Made by a program: the position numbers and the translations under genes. Below, in pieces: positions 44,428 to 54,127 of a DNA stretch of 64,000 nucleotides (within the stretch, counting starts at the first letter, position 1; the number at the start of each line of letters is the position of its first letter). The notes below the pieces were generated by a model, which worked only from the letters and a program-made list of their open reading frames with translations, was not told the origin of the DNA and ran no database searches. Source of the stretch: Prochlorococcus sp. AG-347-J22 (GTDB lineage: Bacteria > Cyanobacteriota > Cyanobacteriia > PCC-6307 > Cyanobiaceae); contig QCBY01000005.1 of the NCBI GenBank assembly GCA_003279005.1, positions 1-64,000 of the forward strand, in the 5' to 3' direction.

Positions 44428-45414
44428 TTAAGCTTTAACTGGTTCCTCAATTATGCCACTTGGGACTTCAGTAAACATTATTGATGATAAATATCTTTCC
44501 GCTAAATCAGGAAGAACAACAACAATGGTCTTGCCTGCATATTCATCTTGTTCAGCTAATTTAACAGCAGCAGCAGCAGCAGCTCCACAAGATATACCAA
44601 CGAGCAAGCCTTCCTCTTTAGCTAATCTTAAAGCCATGTCTATAGATTCATCGTTAGTAACTTGTTCAACTTTGTCAACAATTGATAAATCAAGATTTTT
44701 CGGGATAAACCCTGCCCCGATTCCTTGAATTTTATGTGGTCCTGATTTCACTTCCTCTCCATTAAGTGTTTGAGTAATAACAGGGCTATGTGATGGTTCA
44801 ACGGCTACAGAAGTAATATTTTTACCCTTTTCTTGTTTAATGTATCTTGAGACTCCTGTTATTGTTCCACCTGTTCCTACTCCGGCAACTAAAACATCAA
44901 TCGCACCATCACAATCATCCCAAATTTCAGGACCTGTTGTTTTGAAATGAATTTCTGGGTTTGCTGGATTATCAAACTGACCTGGCATAAAATATTGAGA
45001 GGGGTTGCTATCTGCAATCTCTTTAGCTTTAGCAATTGCTCCTGGCATACCTTTAGAAGCCTCTGTTAAAACAATTTCGGCCCCTAATACTGCCATCACT
45101 CTTCTCCTCTCTATTGACATAGATTCTGGCATCGTAAGGATTAATTTATAACCTCTTGCTGACGCAGTAAAAGCAAGAGCAATTCCAGTATTCCCAGATG
45201 TAGGCTCAACTATTGTTTTGTCCTTTGTGAGTTTCCCACTTTTCTCAGCGTCCCATATCATGTTTGCACCAATTCTGCATTTAACACTATAAGCAGGATT
45301 TCTTCCTTCAATTTTTGCTAAAACAGTGGCTTTAGCATTTTTGGTAACTGACTTTAACTTTACTAATGGAGTGTTTCCGATAGCAAAACTGTTGTCCTCA
45401 TAAATTTTTGCCAT
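44428..45414 (-). CDS. cysK: Cysteine synthase A (O-acetylserine sulfhydrylase)
   Basis: PLP enzyme making cysteine from O-acetylserine and sulfide. [12 protein letters not shown] lysine in [62 protein letters not shown] and [11 protein letters not shown]. 328 aa. First in a run of sulfur amino acid genes; the two Cys/Met PLP enzymes lie just upstream on the same strand. Confidence 0.97.
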   Translation of the reverse strand: MAKIYEDNSFAIGNTPLVKLKSVTKNAKATVLAKIEGRNPAYSVKCRIGANMIWDAEKSGKLTKDKTIVEPTSGNTGIALAFTASARGYKLILTMPESMSIERRRVMAVLGAEIVLTEASKGMPGAIAKAKEIADSNPSQYFMPGQFDNPANPEIHFKTTGPEIWDDCDGAIDVLVAGVGTGGTITGVSRYIKQEKGKNITSVAVEPSHSPVITQTLNGEEVKSGPHKIQGIGAGFIPKNLDLSIVDKVEQVTNDESIDMALRLAKEEGLLVGISCGAAAAAAVKLAEQDEYAGKTIVVVLPDLAERYLSSIMFTEVPSGIIEEPVKA

Positions 45415-45497
45415 TTATTTATTTAGAATATACATTAATACTAACTATTTTTCAGAAAAAAGAGTATATAAGTTTCTATACGGTAAATACTAGGGAT

Positions 45498-46967
45498 TTA
45501 AAAATTATTTAATGCTTCAGAAAAGATGCTCCATAAGTGATCTTTATCTTCTAGTCCCACTGATACTCTTAAAAGGTGCGAAGGTATACCAAAACTTTCA
45601 GCCCACTCCAATTCTTCATAATGAGCTAATAAAACATAAGGACATACAAGTGTGAAATTTGTACCTAAACTAGGTCCTTTGGATATTTGTAGAGAATCAT
45701 AAAACTTTTTAGCTTTCTCTATTCCTCCTTTTAATTCGAACGATAATAAGCAACCATATCCCCCCTCTGAAGTAAGTATAGAATTGAAATTCGGGCAATT
45801 TTCTGGATGAAAAATATTTTTTATCTCTTTGTGGTTTTCTAATCTTTTTTTTAATTCCAAACAGGCTTTATTTTGCTCAAAAACTCTTTGATTTACGTCT
45901 CTACTAACTTGTTCTAGAGAGACTACATCTCCATCTGAAAGAATTGGAAGATTAATTTCCTTTAATACATTTCTAAACTGATCAATCCATCTGCTTTTTG
46001 GATTTAGTATTAATGAGCCAGCAAGAATATCTCCGCTACCTGAAAAGATTTTTGTAAGTGAAGTAAAAACAATATCTGCATGCTCTAGGGAATTTATATT
46101 CAAATTTGAACCAATAGTATCGTCTACTATCACGGGGATATTAAATTTATTTGCTATTTTTGAAACTTTTTTTATATTTACACATTTAAGCATTGGATTA
46201 CTTGGTAATTCAATAATCAAGGCTGCTGGATTTATTCTTATTATTTCTAACTCAATATCCTTGCAATTTTCTTCTGTTATTAGCTTGGCTCCATGAAAAA
46301 TATGCATTGGCAATTTAAGTACATCAACATATGGGAAACCAATTTGAAGTGTAGGTCTTTCGGGAAATAATTTATATATAATTTCTAATGAAGTGTATAA
46401 CGCAGACATGCCAGATGAAGTTAGGTGTATATCATTAGAGTTTGTTTTTGTAAATTTAGAAATTCTATTTTTTATTCTCTGATTACTTTCATAGACTAAA
46501 GATTTTGAAGGGTAATCTTCAAGGCCTAATTCAATTGCTGCCGCTCTTGAAGATAGACCAAGACCAGTATGTTGCCAAAAGGATCTTGCATATATGCTTG
46601 CTGATTCTTTAGTAATTAATAATGTAAAATTATGTCTTCTTTCTATATAAGAATATCTTTCAAAAGTATTCTTATCACAGTATTTTTTTGCTTTTAAAGC
46701 TATTCTTTCATCTGGATAAGGCCAGATACTTTGATTATTGAATTTACTTTCTTTTTTTGTCTTTTCACATAATCTTTTTACTAAAGGATTGAGTCCAAAA
46801 CGAGGATATATTGACCTTAATGCTTCTATGCATTTTGGATTTTTTTCCTCATAGTTAATTACATCATTCCAAGTTGGTAAAGCTACAGATACAGCATGCT
46901 TACTATCGGGAATCGAAAATCCCAACTCTAAGTTTTTCCATATTGGATTTTTAAGTAAATCTCTCAA
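45498..46967 (-). CDS. Cystathionine gamma-synthase-like PLP enzyme, long form
   Basis: Cys/Met-metabolism PLP-dependent family, 489 aa, with about 120 residues before the PLP domain. PLP lysine in ADIVFTSLTKIFSGSGDI; IELPSNPMLKCVNIKK; VDDTIGSNLN; C-terminal LRVSVGLEDKDHLW. The N-terminal extension (AVSVALPTWNDVINYEEKNP) resembles that of fungal/plant-type cystathionine gamma-synthases. Follows the 390-aa paralogue by three bases, so both are expressed together. The exact reaction cannot be told by eye. Confidence 0.8.
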   Translation of the reverse strand: MRDLLKNPIWKNLELGFSIPDSKHAVSVALPTWNDVINYEEKNPKCIEALRSIYPRFGLNPLVKRLCEKTKKESKFNNQSIWPYPDERIALKAKKYCDKNTFERYSYIERRHNFTLLITKESASIYARSFWQHTGLGLSSRAAAIELGLEDYPSKSLVYESNQRIKNRISKFTKTNSNDIHLTSSGMSALYTSLEIIYKLFPERPTLQIGFPYVDVLKLPMHIFHGAKLITEENCKDIELEIIRINPAALIIELPSNPMLKCVNIKKVSKIANKFNIPVIVDDTIGSNLNINSLEHADIVFTSLTKIFSGSGDILAGSLILNPKSRWIDQFRNVLKEINLPILSDGDVVSLEQVSRDVNQRVFEQNKACLELKKRLENHKEIKNIFHPENCPNFNSILTSEGGYGCLLSFELKGGIEKAKKFYDSLQISKGPSLGTNFTLVCPYVLLAHYEELEWAESFGIPSHLLRVSVGLEDKDHLWSIFSEALNNF

Positions 46968-46970
46968 TTT

Positions 46971-48143
46971 TCAAAATTTATTTAAGGCTAATAAGATATC
47001 TGAGATTAAATCATTTGTATCTTCACAACCAATCGACAATCGTACAAGAGAATCATCAATTCCTAGGAGATTTTTAGTTTTATCATCAATAGATGCATGA
47101 GTCATTGTTGCGGGGTGGCAAATTAAACTTTCAACTCCACCGAGACTCTCTGCTAATGAGAAATATTTGAGAGATTTACAAAATTTTAAAGTGTCGGCTT
47201 TGTTTAAGTTCAATTTAAGGGTGATCATGGAACCACCAGATTTCATTTGTAATTTTGCTAAATCAAATTGTGGATGTTTTTGATTAAAAGGATAAATAGC
47301 CTTACTAATGATCCTATGATTTTCAAATTCCTTAGAAATTATTTCTGCACTTTTTGTTTGTTGCTCGATTCTTAGAGGGAGAGTTTTAACTCCTCTTGTA
47401 ATTAGCCATGAATCAAAGGGCGAGGGTTGAAGTCCTAAAGCTTTTTGAGAGAAAAGCATCTTACTATTCCATTCCTCATTATTAGTTAGTACTGCTCCAC
47501 CAAGCGCATCACTATGTCCATTTATAAATTTGGTTGTACTTATTAGAGATAGTGTTGCTCCAAGTTCTAAAGGTTTTTGAATGAGAGCTGTAGTAAAGGT
47601 ATTATCTAGAACCACAGGTATTTTGTATTTATTAGCTTCGTCACAGATCGATTTAATATCAAGTATTTTTAGCAGCGGATTTGTTGGACTTTCTAGCCAT
47701 ATTAAAGTTGGATGGAAGTCTTTGATTTTTTTGATACTTTCTTTATCTGTAAAGTCTGTGTATTGAGCTTCTACCCCAAATTTTTTGAAAATTTTTTCAA
47801 ACATTCTTACCGTACAACCATAGAGATTAGACTCGCAAAGTATCTTATCGCCTGATTTTAATGTGGATGTTATTGCAGTTACAGCACTTATTCCAGATCC
47901 AAAAACTGTACAGTATTCAGAATTTTCTATTGATTTCAGTATATTTTCTAGAATTTTAAAATTTGGATTACCTGACCTGGTGTAATCAAAATTTTGTTTA
48001 TTGCCATATTTAAAAGTTGATGTTGAGAAAATTGGAGGCATAATACAACCAGTCTCTTCGGAAAATGTTTTTCCATGATGAATGGACAAGGTTTTAACGC
48101 CAGGCTTTTTGATATTATTTTCCTCATTTCCCATTGTTTTCAA
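46971..48143 (-). CDS. Cystathionine gamma-synthase/lyase family enzyme
   Basis: Second Cys/Met-metabolism PLP enzyme. TLSIHHGKTFSEETGCIMPPIFSTSTF, YTRSGNPNFKILEN, WLESPTNPLLKILDI, VVLDNTFTTALIQKP, PLP lysine in LISTTKFINGHSDALGGA, and VRLSIGCEDTNDL. 390 aa, standard for MetB/MetC-type enzymes. Upstream gene of the leftward pair; the pair probably covers trans-sulfuration between cysteine, cystathionine and homocysteine with cysK. Confidence 0.85.
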   Translation of the reverse strand: MKTMGNEENNIKKPGVKTLSIHHGKTFSEETGCIMPPIFSTSTFKYGNKQNFDYTRSGNPNFKILENILKSIENSEYCTVFGSGISAVTAITSTLKSGDKILCESNLYGCTVRMFEKIFKKFGVEAQYTDFTDKESIKKIKDFHPTLIWLESPTNPLLKILDIKSICDEANKYKIPVVLDNTFTTALIQKPLELGATLSLISTTKFINGHSDALGGAVLTNNEEWNSKMLFSQKALGLQPSPFDSWLITRGVKTLPLRIEQQTKSAEIISKEFENHRIISKAIYPFNQKHPQFDLAKLQMKSGGSMITLKLNLNKADTLKFCKSLKYFSLAESLGGVESLICHPATMTHASIDDKTKNLLGIDDSLVRLSIGCEDTNDLISDILLALNKF

Positions 48144-48208
48144 AATAAGAATTAAATAAAATCTCTCATCTTATCGAGGAGAGATTTAATAATCCAAAGA
48201 AAAATTTT

Positions 48209-48817
48209 TTAAACTTTTCTTGAATAGTATTCAACAACCAGCAGCTCGTTTATTTCAAGAGCAACCCACTCTCTATCACACTTGCCGTTTATTTTACCTG
48301 TTAATTTAGATTTATCTAACTCTATATGTGGAGGGACATTTGCTAAACCAGGGAATTCAATATTTCCTTCAACAAGTTTTTTACTTGCTTTGTTTTCCTT
48401 AATGCTGATTAAATCTCCTGATTTACATTGGTAACCAGCAATATCAAGAACTTTGCCGTTAACAGTTACATGCCCATGATTTACTAATTGTCTTGAGCCT
48501 GGGATTGTTCCACCAAAACCTAATCTAAAACAAACATTATCTAATCTGTTTTCTAAAAGTCTAAGGAGGTTGGTTCCTGTAGAGCCTTCTTGGGCTCTAG
48601 CTTTTTTAACGTAACGAACAAGTTGTCTTTCAGAAACTCCATAGTTGAATCTAAGTTTCTGCTTTTCTTCTAGACGAATTGCGTATTCTGATCGCTTGCG
48701 ACGGGCTTGGCCGTGCTGACCTGGAGGATTAGACTTCTTTGAAGATTTCCTAGTGAGACCTGGTAGTTCTCCCAAGCGACGCGTAACCCTTAATCTTGGG
48801 CCGCGGTATCTTGACAT
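48209..48817 (-). CDS. rpsD: 30S ribosomal protein S4
   Basis: Primary 16S rRNA-binding protein. [56 protein letters not shown], and the S4 RNA-binding domain [31 protein letters not shown]. 202 aa. The RNA-binding positive patches are intact. Confidence 0.98.
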   Translation of the reverse strand: MSRYRGPRLRVTRRLGELPGLTRKSSKKSNPPGQHGQARRKRSEYAIRLEEKQKLRFNYGVSERQLVRYVKKARAQEGSTGTNLLRLLENRLDNVCFRLGFGGTIPGSRQLVNHGHVTVNGKVLDIAGYQCKSGDLISIKENKASKKLVEGNIEFPGLANVPPHIELDKSKLTGKINGKCDREWVALEINELLVVEYYSRKV

Positions 48818-48912
48818 AAGTTTAAATTAAAATTGAGATTTGCAATAAATTGGTTAATTGATTAGATTCAATTAAACTAAATACTACTGAAAAGTTATTT
48901 TACATCATTAAA

Positions 48913-49149
48913 GTGATTAAAAGCATCAACAAACTACTTACATCTATACTTCTTTTGATGATCTCATTCTATCAAAAGTGGTTTTCGCCTTTTTTTGGAC
49001 CAAGATGTAGATTTATTCCAAGTTGTAGTACTTATGGATACGAGGCCATTTCAAGGCACGGTCCTTGGAGAGGTGGATGGTTGACCCTTAGAAGATTAAG
49101 CAAATGTCATCCGTTAACTCCGTGCGGTTGTGATCCTGTTCCTGATTAA
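48913..49149 (+). CDS. yidD: Membrane protein insertion efficiency factor YidD
   Basis: 78-aa YidD: SFYQKWFSPFFGPRCRFIPSCSTYGYEAI, HGPWRGGWLTLRRLSKCHP and GCDPVP. An N-terminal amphipathic/hydrophobic helix anchors it. GTG start. It assists YidC-dependent insertion. Divergent from rpsD and five bases before the glutaredoxin-like gene. Confidence 0.95.
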   Translation: MIKSINKLLTSILLLMISFYQKWFSPFFGPRCRFIPSCSTYGYEAISRHGPWRGGWLTLRRLSKCHPLTPCGCDPVPD

Positions 49150-49153
49150 GTGA

Positions 49154-49456
49154 ATGAAAATATTCATTTTTGTTAGGAAAGGTTGTTGCCTTTGCGAGAC
49201 ATTAAAAAATAAACTAACAAAAATAAACCTTAAAGAATTAAACCCTAAATTAGAAATCAATGAAATTGACATAGATAGGTTTGATTTGTACCAGGATAAA
49301 TATAAAAAATTTGATAATGAAGTTCCTGTTGTCGCTATTAAAGAAAGTAAGTCTCAAAAAATTATTGAGTTACCTAGGATCTCTCCAAGATTGAAGGATG
49401 ATCAATTAAAAAAATGGCTAGAAAAAAATATAAACATTGCTTTGTATAAGAATTGA
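49154..49456 (+). CDS. Glutaredoxin-like thiol protein
   Basis: Thioredoxin-fold protein of about 100 aa with an N-terminal redox site FVRKGCCLCETLKN (CxxC as Cys11 to Cys14) and the cis-Pro segment EVPVVAIKESK. Resembles the glutaredoxin-family DUF836 group. Cytoplasmic disulfide exchange is likely; no partner is visible. Confidence 0.8.
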   Translation: MKIFIFVRKGCCLCETLKNKLTKINLKELNPKLEINEIDIDRFDLYQDKYKKFDNEVPVVAIKESKSQKIIELPRISPRLKDDQLKKWLEKNINIALYKN

Positions 49457-49463
49457 TTAGAAG

Positions 49464-51002
49464 ATGAGATCAATAAAATTACATAAACTTCTATCTTTAG
49501 TAGAAATTGTTCCAACATCTGGGTTAATAAATCCAGAGATAACTAATATATCTTTTAATTCCAAAGAAGTGGAAAAAGGAACTTTATTTTTGGGGTTACC
49601 AGGATTAAATGTCGATGGAGGGAAATATTGGAGAGAAGCTATTGAAAATGGTGCAGAGGCAGCCATTATTGGTTCCAAAGCCAAAGAATTAACTGAAACT
49701 ATTGATTGTGAAAGAGTTCTTGTTATCGACGAGACTTTAGGGGATCTTTTTTGTGGTCAAATAGTATCTGAGTTTTGGAATAGACCTTCAAGTAAACTTA
49801 AACTTATTGGTGTGACAGGTACTAATGGGAAAACAACAATAACTTTTTTATTAGAATATATTCTTAATAAATTAGGAAAAAAGACAGCTTTATTTGGAAC
49901 ATTATTTAATAGATGGCCAGGATATTCAGAGGTCTCTTCACATACAACTGATTTTGCGGATAAACTTCAAAAGAAATTAAATGCTGCAGTTAAAGCCGAC
50001 TCTGAGTTTGCAATATTAGAAGTAAGTTCTCATGCTATTGCTCAAAATAGGATATCAGGTTGTGAATTTAATGCAGCTATTTTTACAAATTTATCTCAAG
50101 ATCATCTTGATTATCACTCAGATATGGAATCATATTTTCAGACAAAACGAAGATTATTTTTCCCGCCTTACTTATCAGAAAAAAATGGGATAGCTGTTTT
50201 AAATTGCGATGACATTTGGATCTCAAACTTGCCAACTCATTTAAAAAAAAGATCGTCTTTAGTTTCTACAAAAAAGGTTAAGAGCGAGTTTAAAAATGAA
50301 GAATTATTTTATGTAACAGATAAAAAATTTACTGGAAATGGTTCCTCATGTATCTTTCATACCCCTAAAGAAAAAATTAACCTTTCTGTTCCACTAATTG
50401 GAGAGTTTAATTTAATGAATGTAATTCAAGCAATAACAATTTTGTATAAACTTAATTTCTCTTTAAAAGATTTATCAAGATCACTAAAATCCTTTCCAGG
50501 TACTCCAGGGAGAATGGAGAAAATTGGTATTGATAATAACGATTTTTCAGCATTACTACCAACTGTAATTGTTGATTATGCTCATACACCTGATGGATTA
50601 GAGAAAGTTTTGAAATCAATTAAAAAACTTTGTGAAGGAAAACTTATAACTGTTTTTGGATGTGGTGGAGATCGAGATTCTATTAAAAGGCCTTTAATGG
50701 GATCAATAGCTGAAGAGTTTTCTGATTACGTTTTTATAACATCAGATAATCCAAGATCAGAAGACCCCGAAAAAATAGTAAGTGAAATTTTAAAGGGTAT
50801 TGAAAAAAGAGATCAAATAAAAATTGAAATTGACAGATTTATAGCAATAAAAGAATCTATTGAATTTGCAAAAAAAGAAGATATTGTTTTAATTGCGGGT
50901 AAAGGACATGAAGATTATCAAATTCTTAATGATAGGATAATTGATTTTGACGATAGAAAAATTGCTTATAAATTTTTACAAGAGAAAACTAAATCCAAAT
51001 AA
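49464..51002 (+). CDS. murE: UDP-N-acetylmuramoyl-L-alanyl-D-glutamate:meso-diaminopimelate ligase
   Basis: Adds meso-diaminopimelate to the peptidoglycan precursor. ATP loop GVTGTNGKTTITFLLEYIL, SSHTTDFADKL, LEVSSHAIAQNRI, VDYAHTPDGLEKVL, CGGDRDSIKRPLMG, and the DAP-specificity motif TSDNPRSEDP. 512 aa. Its DNPR signature indicates meso-DAP peptidoglycan. Confidence 0.96.
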   Translation: MRSIKLHKLLSLVEIVPTSGLINPEITNISFNSKEVEKGTLFLGLPGLNVDGGKYWREAIENGAEAAIIGSKAKELTETIDCERVLVIDETLGDLFCGQIVSEFWNRPSSKLKLIGVTGTNGKTTITFLLEYILNKLGKKTALFGTLFNRWPGYSEVSSHTTDFADKLQKKLNAAVKADSEFAILEVSSHAIAQNRISGCEFNAAIFTNLSQDHLDYHSDMESYFQTKRRLFFPPYLSEKNGIAVLNCDDIWISNLPTHLKKRSSLVSTKKVKSEFKNEELFYVTDKKFTGNGSSCIFHTPKEKINLSVPLIGEFNLMNVIQAITILYKLNFSLKDLSRSLKSFPGTPGRMEKIGIDNNDFSALLPTVIVDYAHTPDGLEKVLKSIKKLCEGKLITVFGCGGDRDSIKRPLMGSIAEEFSDYVFITSDNPRSEDPEKIVSEILKGIEKRDQIKIEIDRFIAIKESIEFAKKEDIVLIAGKGHEDYQILNDRIIDFDDRKIAYKFLQEKTKSK

Positions 51003-51029
51003 AATTTCTTAAATAAATAAGAGAGATAT

Positions 51030-51788
51030 TTGCGCAAATTAAAAGAAAAGTTTCTTAATATAATAAATATTTACTCTTCAAAAATGAAAGGTTTAGCTTT
51101 GGTTGTTGGCTCTGGTGGAATTGGTACCCAACTAGCTACAGATCTGAGCAAAAGTGAAAAAGGATTGGATGTTGTTTTGTGTGGAAGAAAAAGTAAATTT
51201 AATTCTTTTTGGGAATTAGATATAGAGGATTCTCAATCACTTTTGCAGTTTAAAAGTAAAATTTCGAATCATTCTTCGAAATTAAGATTAGTTGTTAACG
51301 CTACTGGAAGACTTCATAGTGAAACTCTTAAACCAGAAAAAAGACTACAACATCTTGATAAAGAAAATATGATGGAAAGTTTTTCAATAAATGCCTTTTC
51401 TCCTATTTTATTAGCTAAAGCAATTGAAGAATTCATCCCAAAAGATAGTGATTTTAATTTTGCGACTATAAGTGCGAGAGTTGGTAGTATTGGAGATAAT
51501 CAAACTGGAGGTTGGTATTCATATAGAGCTTCAAAATCTGCGCAAAATCAGTTTTTTAAGTCCTTAAGTATTGAGTGGGCTAGACGTTTCCCCAAAGCTA
51601 CTGTTACATTGCTTCATCCAGGTACAGTTGATACTGACTTGTCTAGACCTTTTCACAAGTTTGTTCCAGAACATAAATTATTTAGTAAAGAAAAATCATC
51701 TCAATTCTTGATCAATATTATTAAAAATCAATCACCAGCATCTACCGGAAAATTTATTGCATGGGATAGTTCAGAAATCCCCTGGTAA
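51030..51788 (+). CDS. Short-chain dehydrogenase/reductase
   Basis: SDR oxidoreductase. Nucleotide motif LVVGSGGIGTQLATDL, VVNATGRLH, active-site region FATISARVGSIG (Ser) with GGWYSYRASKSAQNQF (Tyr-x3-Lys), and LHPGTVDTDLSRPF. The track starts at a TTG; an ATG at 51084 (MKGLALVVGSGG) would remove 18 residues and fits Rossmann placement. The substrate is unknown. Its 3' end overlaps the opposite class V aminotransferase gene by 35 bases. Confidence 0.88.
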   Translation: MRKLKEKFLNIINIYSSKMKGLALVVGSGGIGTQLATDLSKSEKGLDVVLCGRKSKFNSFWELDIEDSQSLLQFKSKISNHSSKLRLVVNATGRLHSETLKPEKRLQHLDKENMMESFSINAFSPILLAKAIEEFIPKDSDFNFATISARVGSIGDNQTGGWYSYRASKSAQNQFFKSLSIEWARRFPKATVTLLHPGTVDTDLSRPFHKFVPEHKLFSKEKSSQFLINIIKNQSPASTGKFIAWDSSEIPW

Positions 51789-52953
51789 TTTTTTTAATTT
51801 CTTCAGAAAGTAAATCAATTTCTTCGTCTGTTGTCATCTGATGCACGCATGCTCTAAACCATTTTGGGTCTTCTAAAACTCTAATCCAAATTTTCTTTTC
51901 TCCAAGTCTTTTAACAAAATTGTCCTTATCTTCAATATTTTTGATATCAAAACTAACTATCCCATTTAAGTATTTTTTTTCTAAAACTAACTCTATTTCG
52001 TTAAATTGATTTAAATTATCCCAAAGTTTTTCACTTAATCTTTTGATATTTTTGCTTTTTTCTTTCTCAGGGCAGTCTTTATCCAAAAGATCTAGAGAAT
52101 TACGAAGACCTGCAAGTAATGGAATACAAGAGGTAGCTACTTCAAACTTTCTTGCATCTTCATGAAAAAGATTATCTGAAGGCTCATAAATTCCTTTTTC
52201 TTTTTTTAATGATTTCCAACCAATTATTGTTGGATCTGTTTCATGAATAAATCTATCTGAGACATAAATAGCTCCTAGTCCTTCAGGCCCACATGCCCAT
52301 TTATGAGAAGTTATGGAATATAAATCAGAATAAAAAACTTCTTCTTCGATTTTTATATGACCAAAGGTTTGAGCACCATCAACAAGTAGATAAGAATTTT
52401 CTCGATTATTTTTTAATTCGATAGAAATTTGTTTTAAAGGAATTTTATATCCAAAGTTCCACAAAATATGAGAAATAATCAGGATCTTAGTCTTACTATT
52501 TAGATTTTTTGAAATCTCTAAAATTATATTTTCGTCGTTTAGATTTTTAATTTTTTGGATTGGAAAAATTTTGAATTTTAACTTATTTCTTCTGCAAAAT
52601 TCTCTACTTGCAGCTACTACTCCAGGATGTTCACAGTCACTTATTAACAATTCTTCTCCCTCTTCTACTTTTATACCCCAAAAAGGCAAAATCATTCCAG
52701 AAGAGATATTCTCGGTTAAAGCTATATTTTTTGAATTAATGCCTAATTTTTTCGCAATAATTCTTTTTGTAGTCAATATTTCTTTATAAATAAAAGGCCA
52801 CATATCATTTGTAAATGGGCCTAAATCTTGAATGATTTCCCAAGTTTTAACTATTGCTTCTAGAGAAGATTTTGGTAATGGTCCTTGCCCTCCATAATTG
52901 AAGTAATATTTGTTTTTTAATGCAGGTATTTGATCTCTTAAATTAATTTTCAT
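51754..52953 (-). CDS. Class V aminotransferase (cysteine desulfurase/IscS-like superfamily)
   Basis: PLP fold-type I enzyme of class V. ENISSGMILPFWGI, EELLISDCEHPGVVAASREF, LLVDGAQTFGHIKIE, and the PLP lysine SITSHKWACGPEGLGAIY are present. Length about 399 aa. Class V includes cysteine desulfurases, isopenicillin N epimerases and phosphoserine aminotransferases; I cannot tell which, but no Fe-S assembly genes are adjacent. Confidence 0.8.
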   Translation of the reverse strand: MKINLRDQIPALKNKYYFNYGGQGPLPKSSLEAIVKTWEIIQDLGPFTNDMWPFIYKEILTTKRIIAKKLGINSKNIALTENISSGMILPFWGIKVEEGEELLISDCEHPGVVAASREFCRRNKLKFKIFPIQKIKNLNDENIILEISKNLNSKTKILIISHILWNFGYKIPLKQISIELKNNRENSYLLVDGAQTFGHIKIEEEVFYSDLYSITSHKWACGPEGLGAIYVSDRFIHETDPTIIGWKSLKKEKGIYEPSDNLFHEDARKFEVATSCIPLLAGLRNSLDLLDKDCPEKEKSKNIKRLSEKLWDNLNQFNEIELVLEKKYLNGIVSFDIKNIEDKDNFVKRLGEKKIWIRVLEDPKWFRACVHQMTTDEEIDLLSEEIKKITRGFLNYPMQ

Positions 52954-52985
52954 TCAAATTTTAAAATTTAATTTCTTCAGAAGGG

Positions 52986-53780
52986 CTAAATATTCCCTAC
53001 TAAAGTCACTGTTCTAAATTCAATATCTTCAATAACTTTCCAAGGTTCATTACTTCTCTCCGAGAATTCTAAGTTTTTAAACCCTAGATCTTGAAAATCA
53101 TTTAGGAATTCTGGCTCATACCAAGCTCCACTAATACATCCTGTCCATAAATCATGATCATTTTGCAATCTTATAGGAACTTTTTTACTTGAGACAATAT
53201 CGCTTATGGCTATTCTTCCGTTATCTTTAAGTACTCTTTTTATATTTCTTAAAAGATTATTTCTAGATTCAGGATTTACTAAATTTAAAACACAATTACT
53301 TAAAATAATATCAACTGATTTGTCTGCAATTAACGGATTTAAATCTTTATCTAATTCATCGAGATTTTCAATTGATCCTCTAAGAAATTCTGTATTGATA
53401 AAACCTATCTTTTCTGAAAATTTTTTGGAAGCAGATCTTGATAATGCAAGCATATCAGGATTTTGATCAACCCCAATAACCTTACCCTTTTTCCCAACAA
53501 TTTGAGAACAAATAAAGGCATTTTTACCGCTACCACTACCAAGATCTAAAACAATATCATTCTTCCGTACGTACTTAGTTGGATCACCACATCCATAATC
53601 CCTTTCAATAACATCTTCAGGTATTGCTTCGAGTAAAATAGGATTAAAACCAACAGGTGTGCAAAGACAACTCTCTTTTTCTAGTGCAGCAGAACCATAC
53701 CTTTCTTGAATAGCATCTTTATGATCAAGACCTTTCAAATTTTTATTTGACTCATTAGTTTCGCAGCAATTACTAGACAT
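52986..53780 (-). CDS. arsM: Arsenite S-adenosylmethionine methyltransferase-like protein
   Basis: SAM-dependent methyltransferase resembling ArsM: SAM motif DIVLDLGSGSGKNAFICSQ, GVDQNPDMLALS, and cysteines at the places expected for As(III) binding (SNCVLNL, TGCISGAWYEP), plus more near the N-terminus (NCCETNE, ESCLCTP, DYGCGDP). ISDIVSSKKVP is the post-SAM strand. Role inferred as arsenic methylation; a general thiol-dependent methyltransferase is possible. Confidence 0.75.
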   Translation of the reverse strand: MSSNCCETNESNKNLKGLDHKDAIQERYGSAALEKESCLCTPVGFNPILLEAIPEDVIERDYGCGDPTKYVRKNDIVLDLGSGSGKNAFICSQIVGKKGKVIGVDQNPDMLALSRSASKKFSEKIGFINTEFLRGSIENLDELDKDLNPLIADKSVDIILSNCVLNLVNPESRNNLLRNIKRVLKDNGRIAISDIVSSKKVPIRLQNDHDLWTGCISGAWYEPEFLNDFQDLGFKNLEFSERSNEPWKVIEDIEFRTVTLVGNI

Positions 53781-53812
53781 TAAAATAATTCTAATTTTTT
53801 ATAAATATAGCC

Positions 53813-53835
53813 AAAAAAAAACCCCTAAGAAGGGG
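53813..53835 (-). terminator. Intrinsic terminator of the DUF4278 gene
   Basis: On the reverse strand CCCC-TTCTTA-GGGG is followed by nine T residues, 20 bases beyond the DUF4278 stop. It also protects the divergent end of the arsM-like gene region. Confidence 0.8.
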
Positions 53836-53855
53836 CTTTCTCTTTTGGAATTAAA

Positions 53856-54029
53856 TTATTTAGTGTATTTAGCACCTCTGTAATTTAATTCTGCCTTTTC
53901 ATTACTTGAAGAAGCGTCATCCATTCTATTGGTGTATACGTTTCTTCTGTAGGTAAGTTCAACAAGTTGCTTTTGAGCAACTTTTTTATTTTGAACGTAG
54001 TTTTTACCTCTGTAAGTTAAAGTAGTCAT
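53856..54029 (-). CDS. DUF4278 small protein, PirA-like
   Basis: About 57 aa, MTTLTYRGKNYVQNKKVA..., with a second YRGAKYT repeat near the end and another YRR segment between. The DUF4278 family includes PirA of Synechocystis, a small protein that binds PII and affects arginine synthesis; I recall it from the literature and have not verified it here. The ORF track's earlier ATG at 54053 lies inside the riboswitch, so I use the ATG at 54029. Expression appears to be under glutamine control (see riboswitch). Confidence 0.8.
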   Translation of the reverse strand: MTTLTYRGKNYVQNKKVAQKQLVELTYRRNVYTNRMDDASSSNEKAELNYRGAKYTK

Positions 54030-54047
54030 GTTTCGATGTAACAAAAC

Positions 54048-54102
54048 GGCCATCCCCCGTTCCCTGGTATGACTCGAACTGCGCCCTCAATGAGGGTGAA
54101 CG
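54048..54102 (-). promoter_or_regulatory. Glutamine-II riboswitch (downstream-peptide motif)
   Basis: Reverse-strand leader of the DUF4278 gene: closing stem CGTTC/GAACG, inner stem CCCTC-ATT-GAGGG, the conserved core GCGCAGTTCGAGTCATACC, and the downstream GGGGGATGGCC that can form the pseudoknot. These features match the downstream-peptide/glutamine-II riboswitch of marine cyanobacteria as I know it. It ends 18 bases before the DUF4278 ATG, so glutamine binding is expected to control translation of that gene. Ligand and mechanism follow from the family. Confidence 0.88.
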
Positions 54103-54106
54103 AAAA

Positions 54107-54122
54107 TGTAGCTGTTGCTACA
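54107..54122 (-). promoter_or_regulatory. NtcA-binding palindrome
   Basis: TGTAGCAACAGCTACA on the reverse strand is a perfect TGTA-N8-TACA NtcA box. It lies immediately downstream of the TATAAT box and at or after the expected transcription start, upstream of the riboswitch. NtcA bound there would block RNA polymerase, so repression under nitrogen limitation is the likely effect. Confidence 0.8.
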
Positions 54123-54127
54123 ATTTT

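Noticed and set aside
54053-54053. First ATG of the DUF4278 ORF in the track
   Set aside because: It lies in the conserved 3' part of the riboswitch; the ATG at 54029 gives the normal family start.
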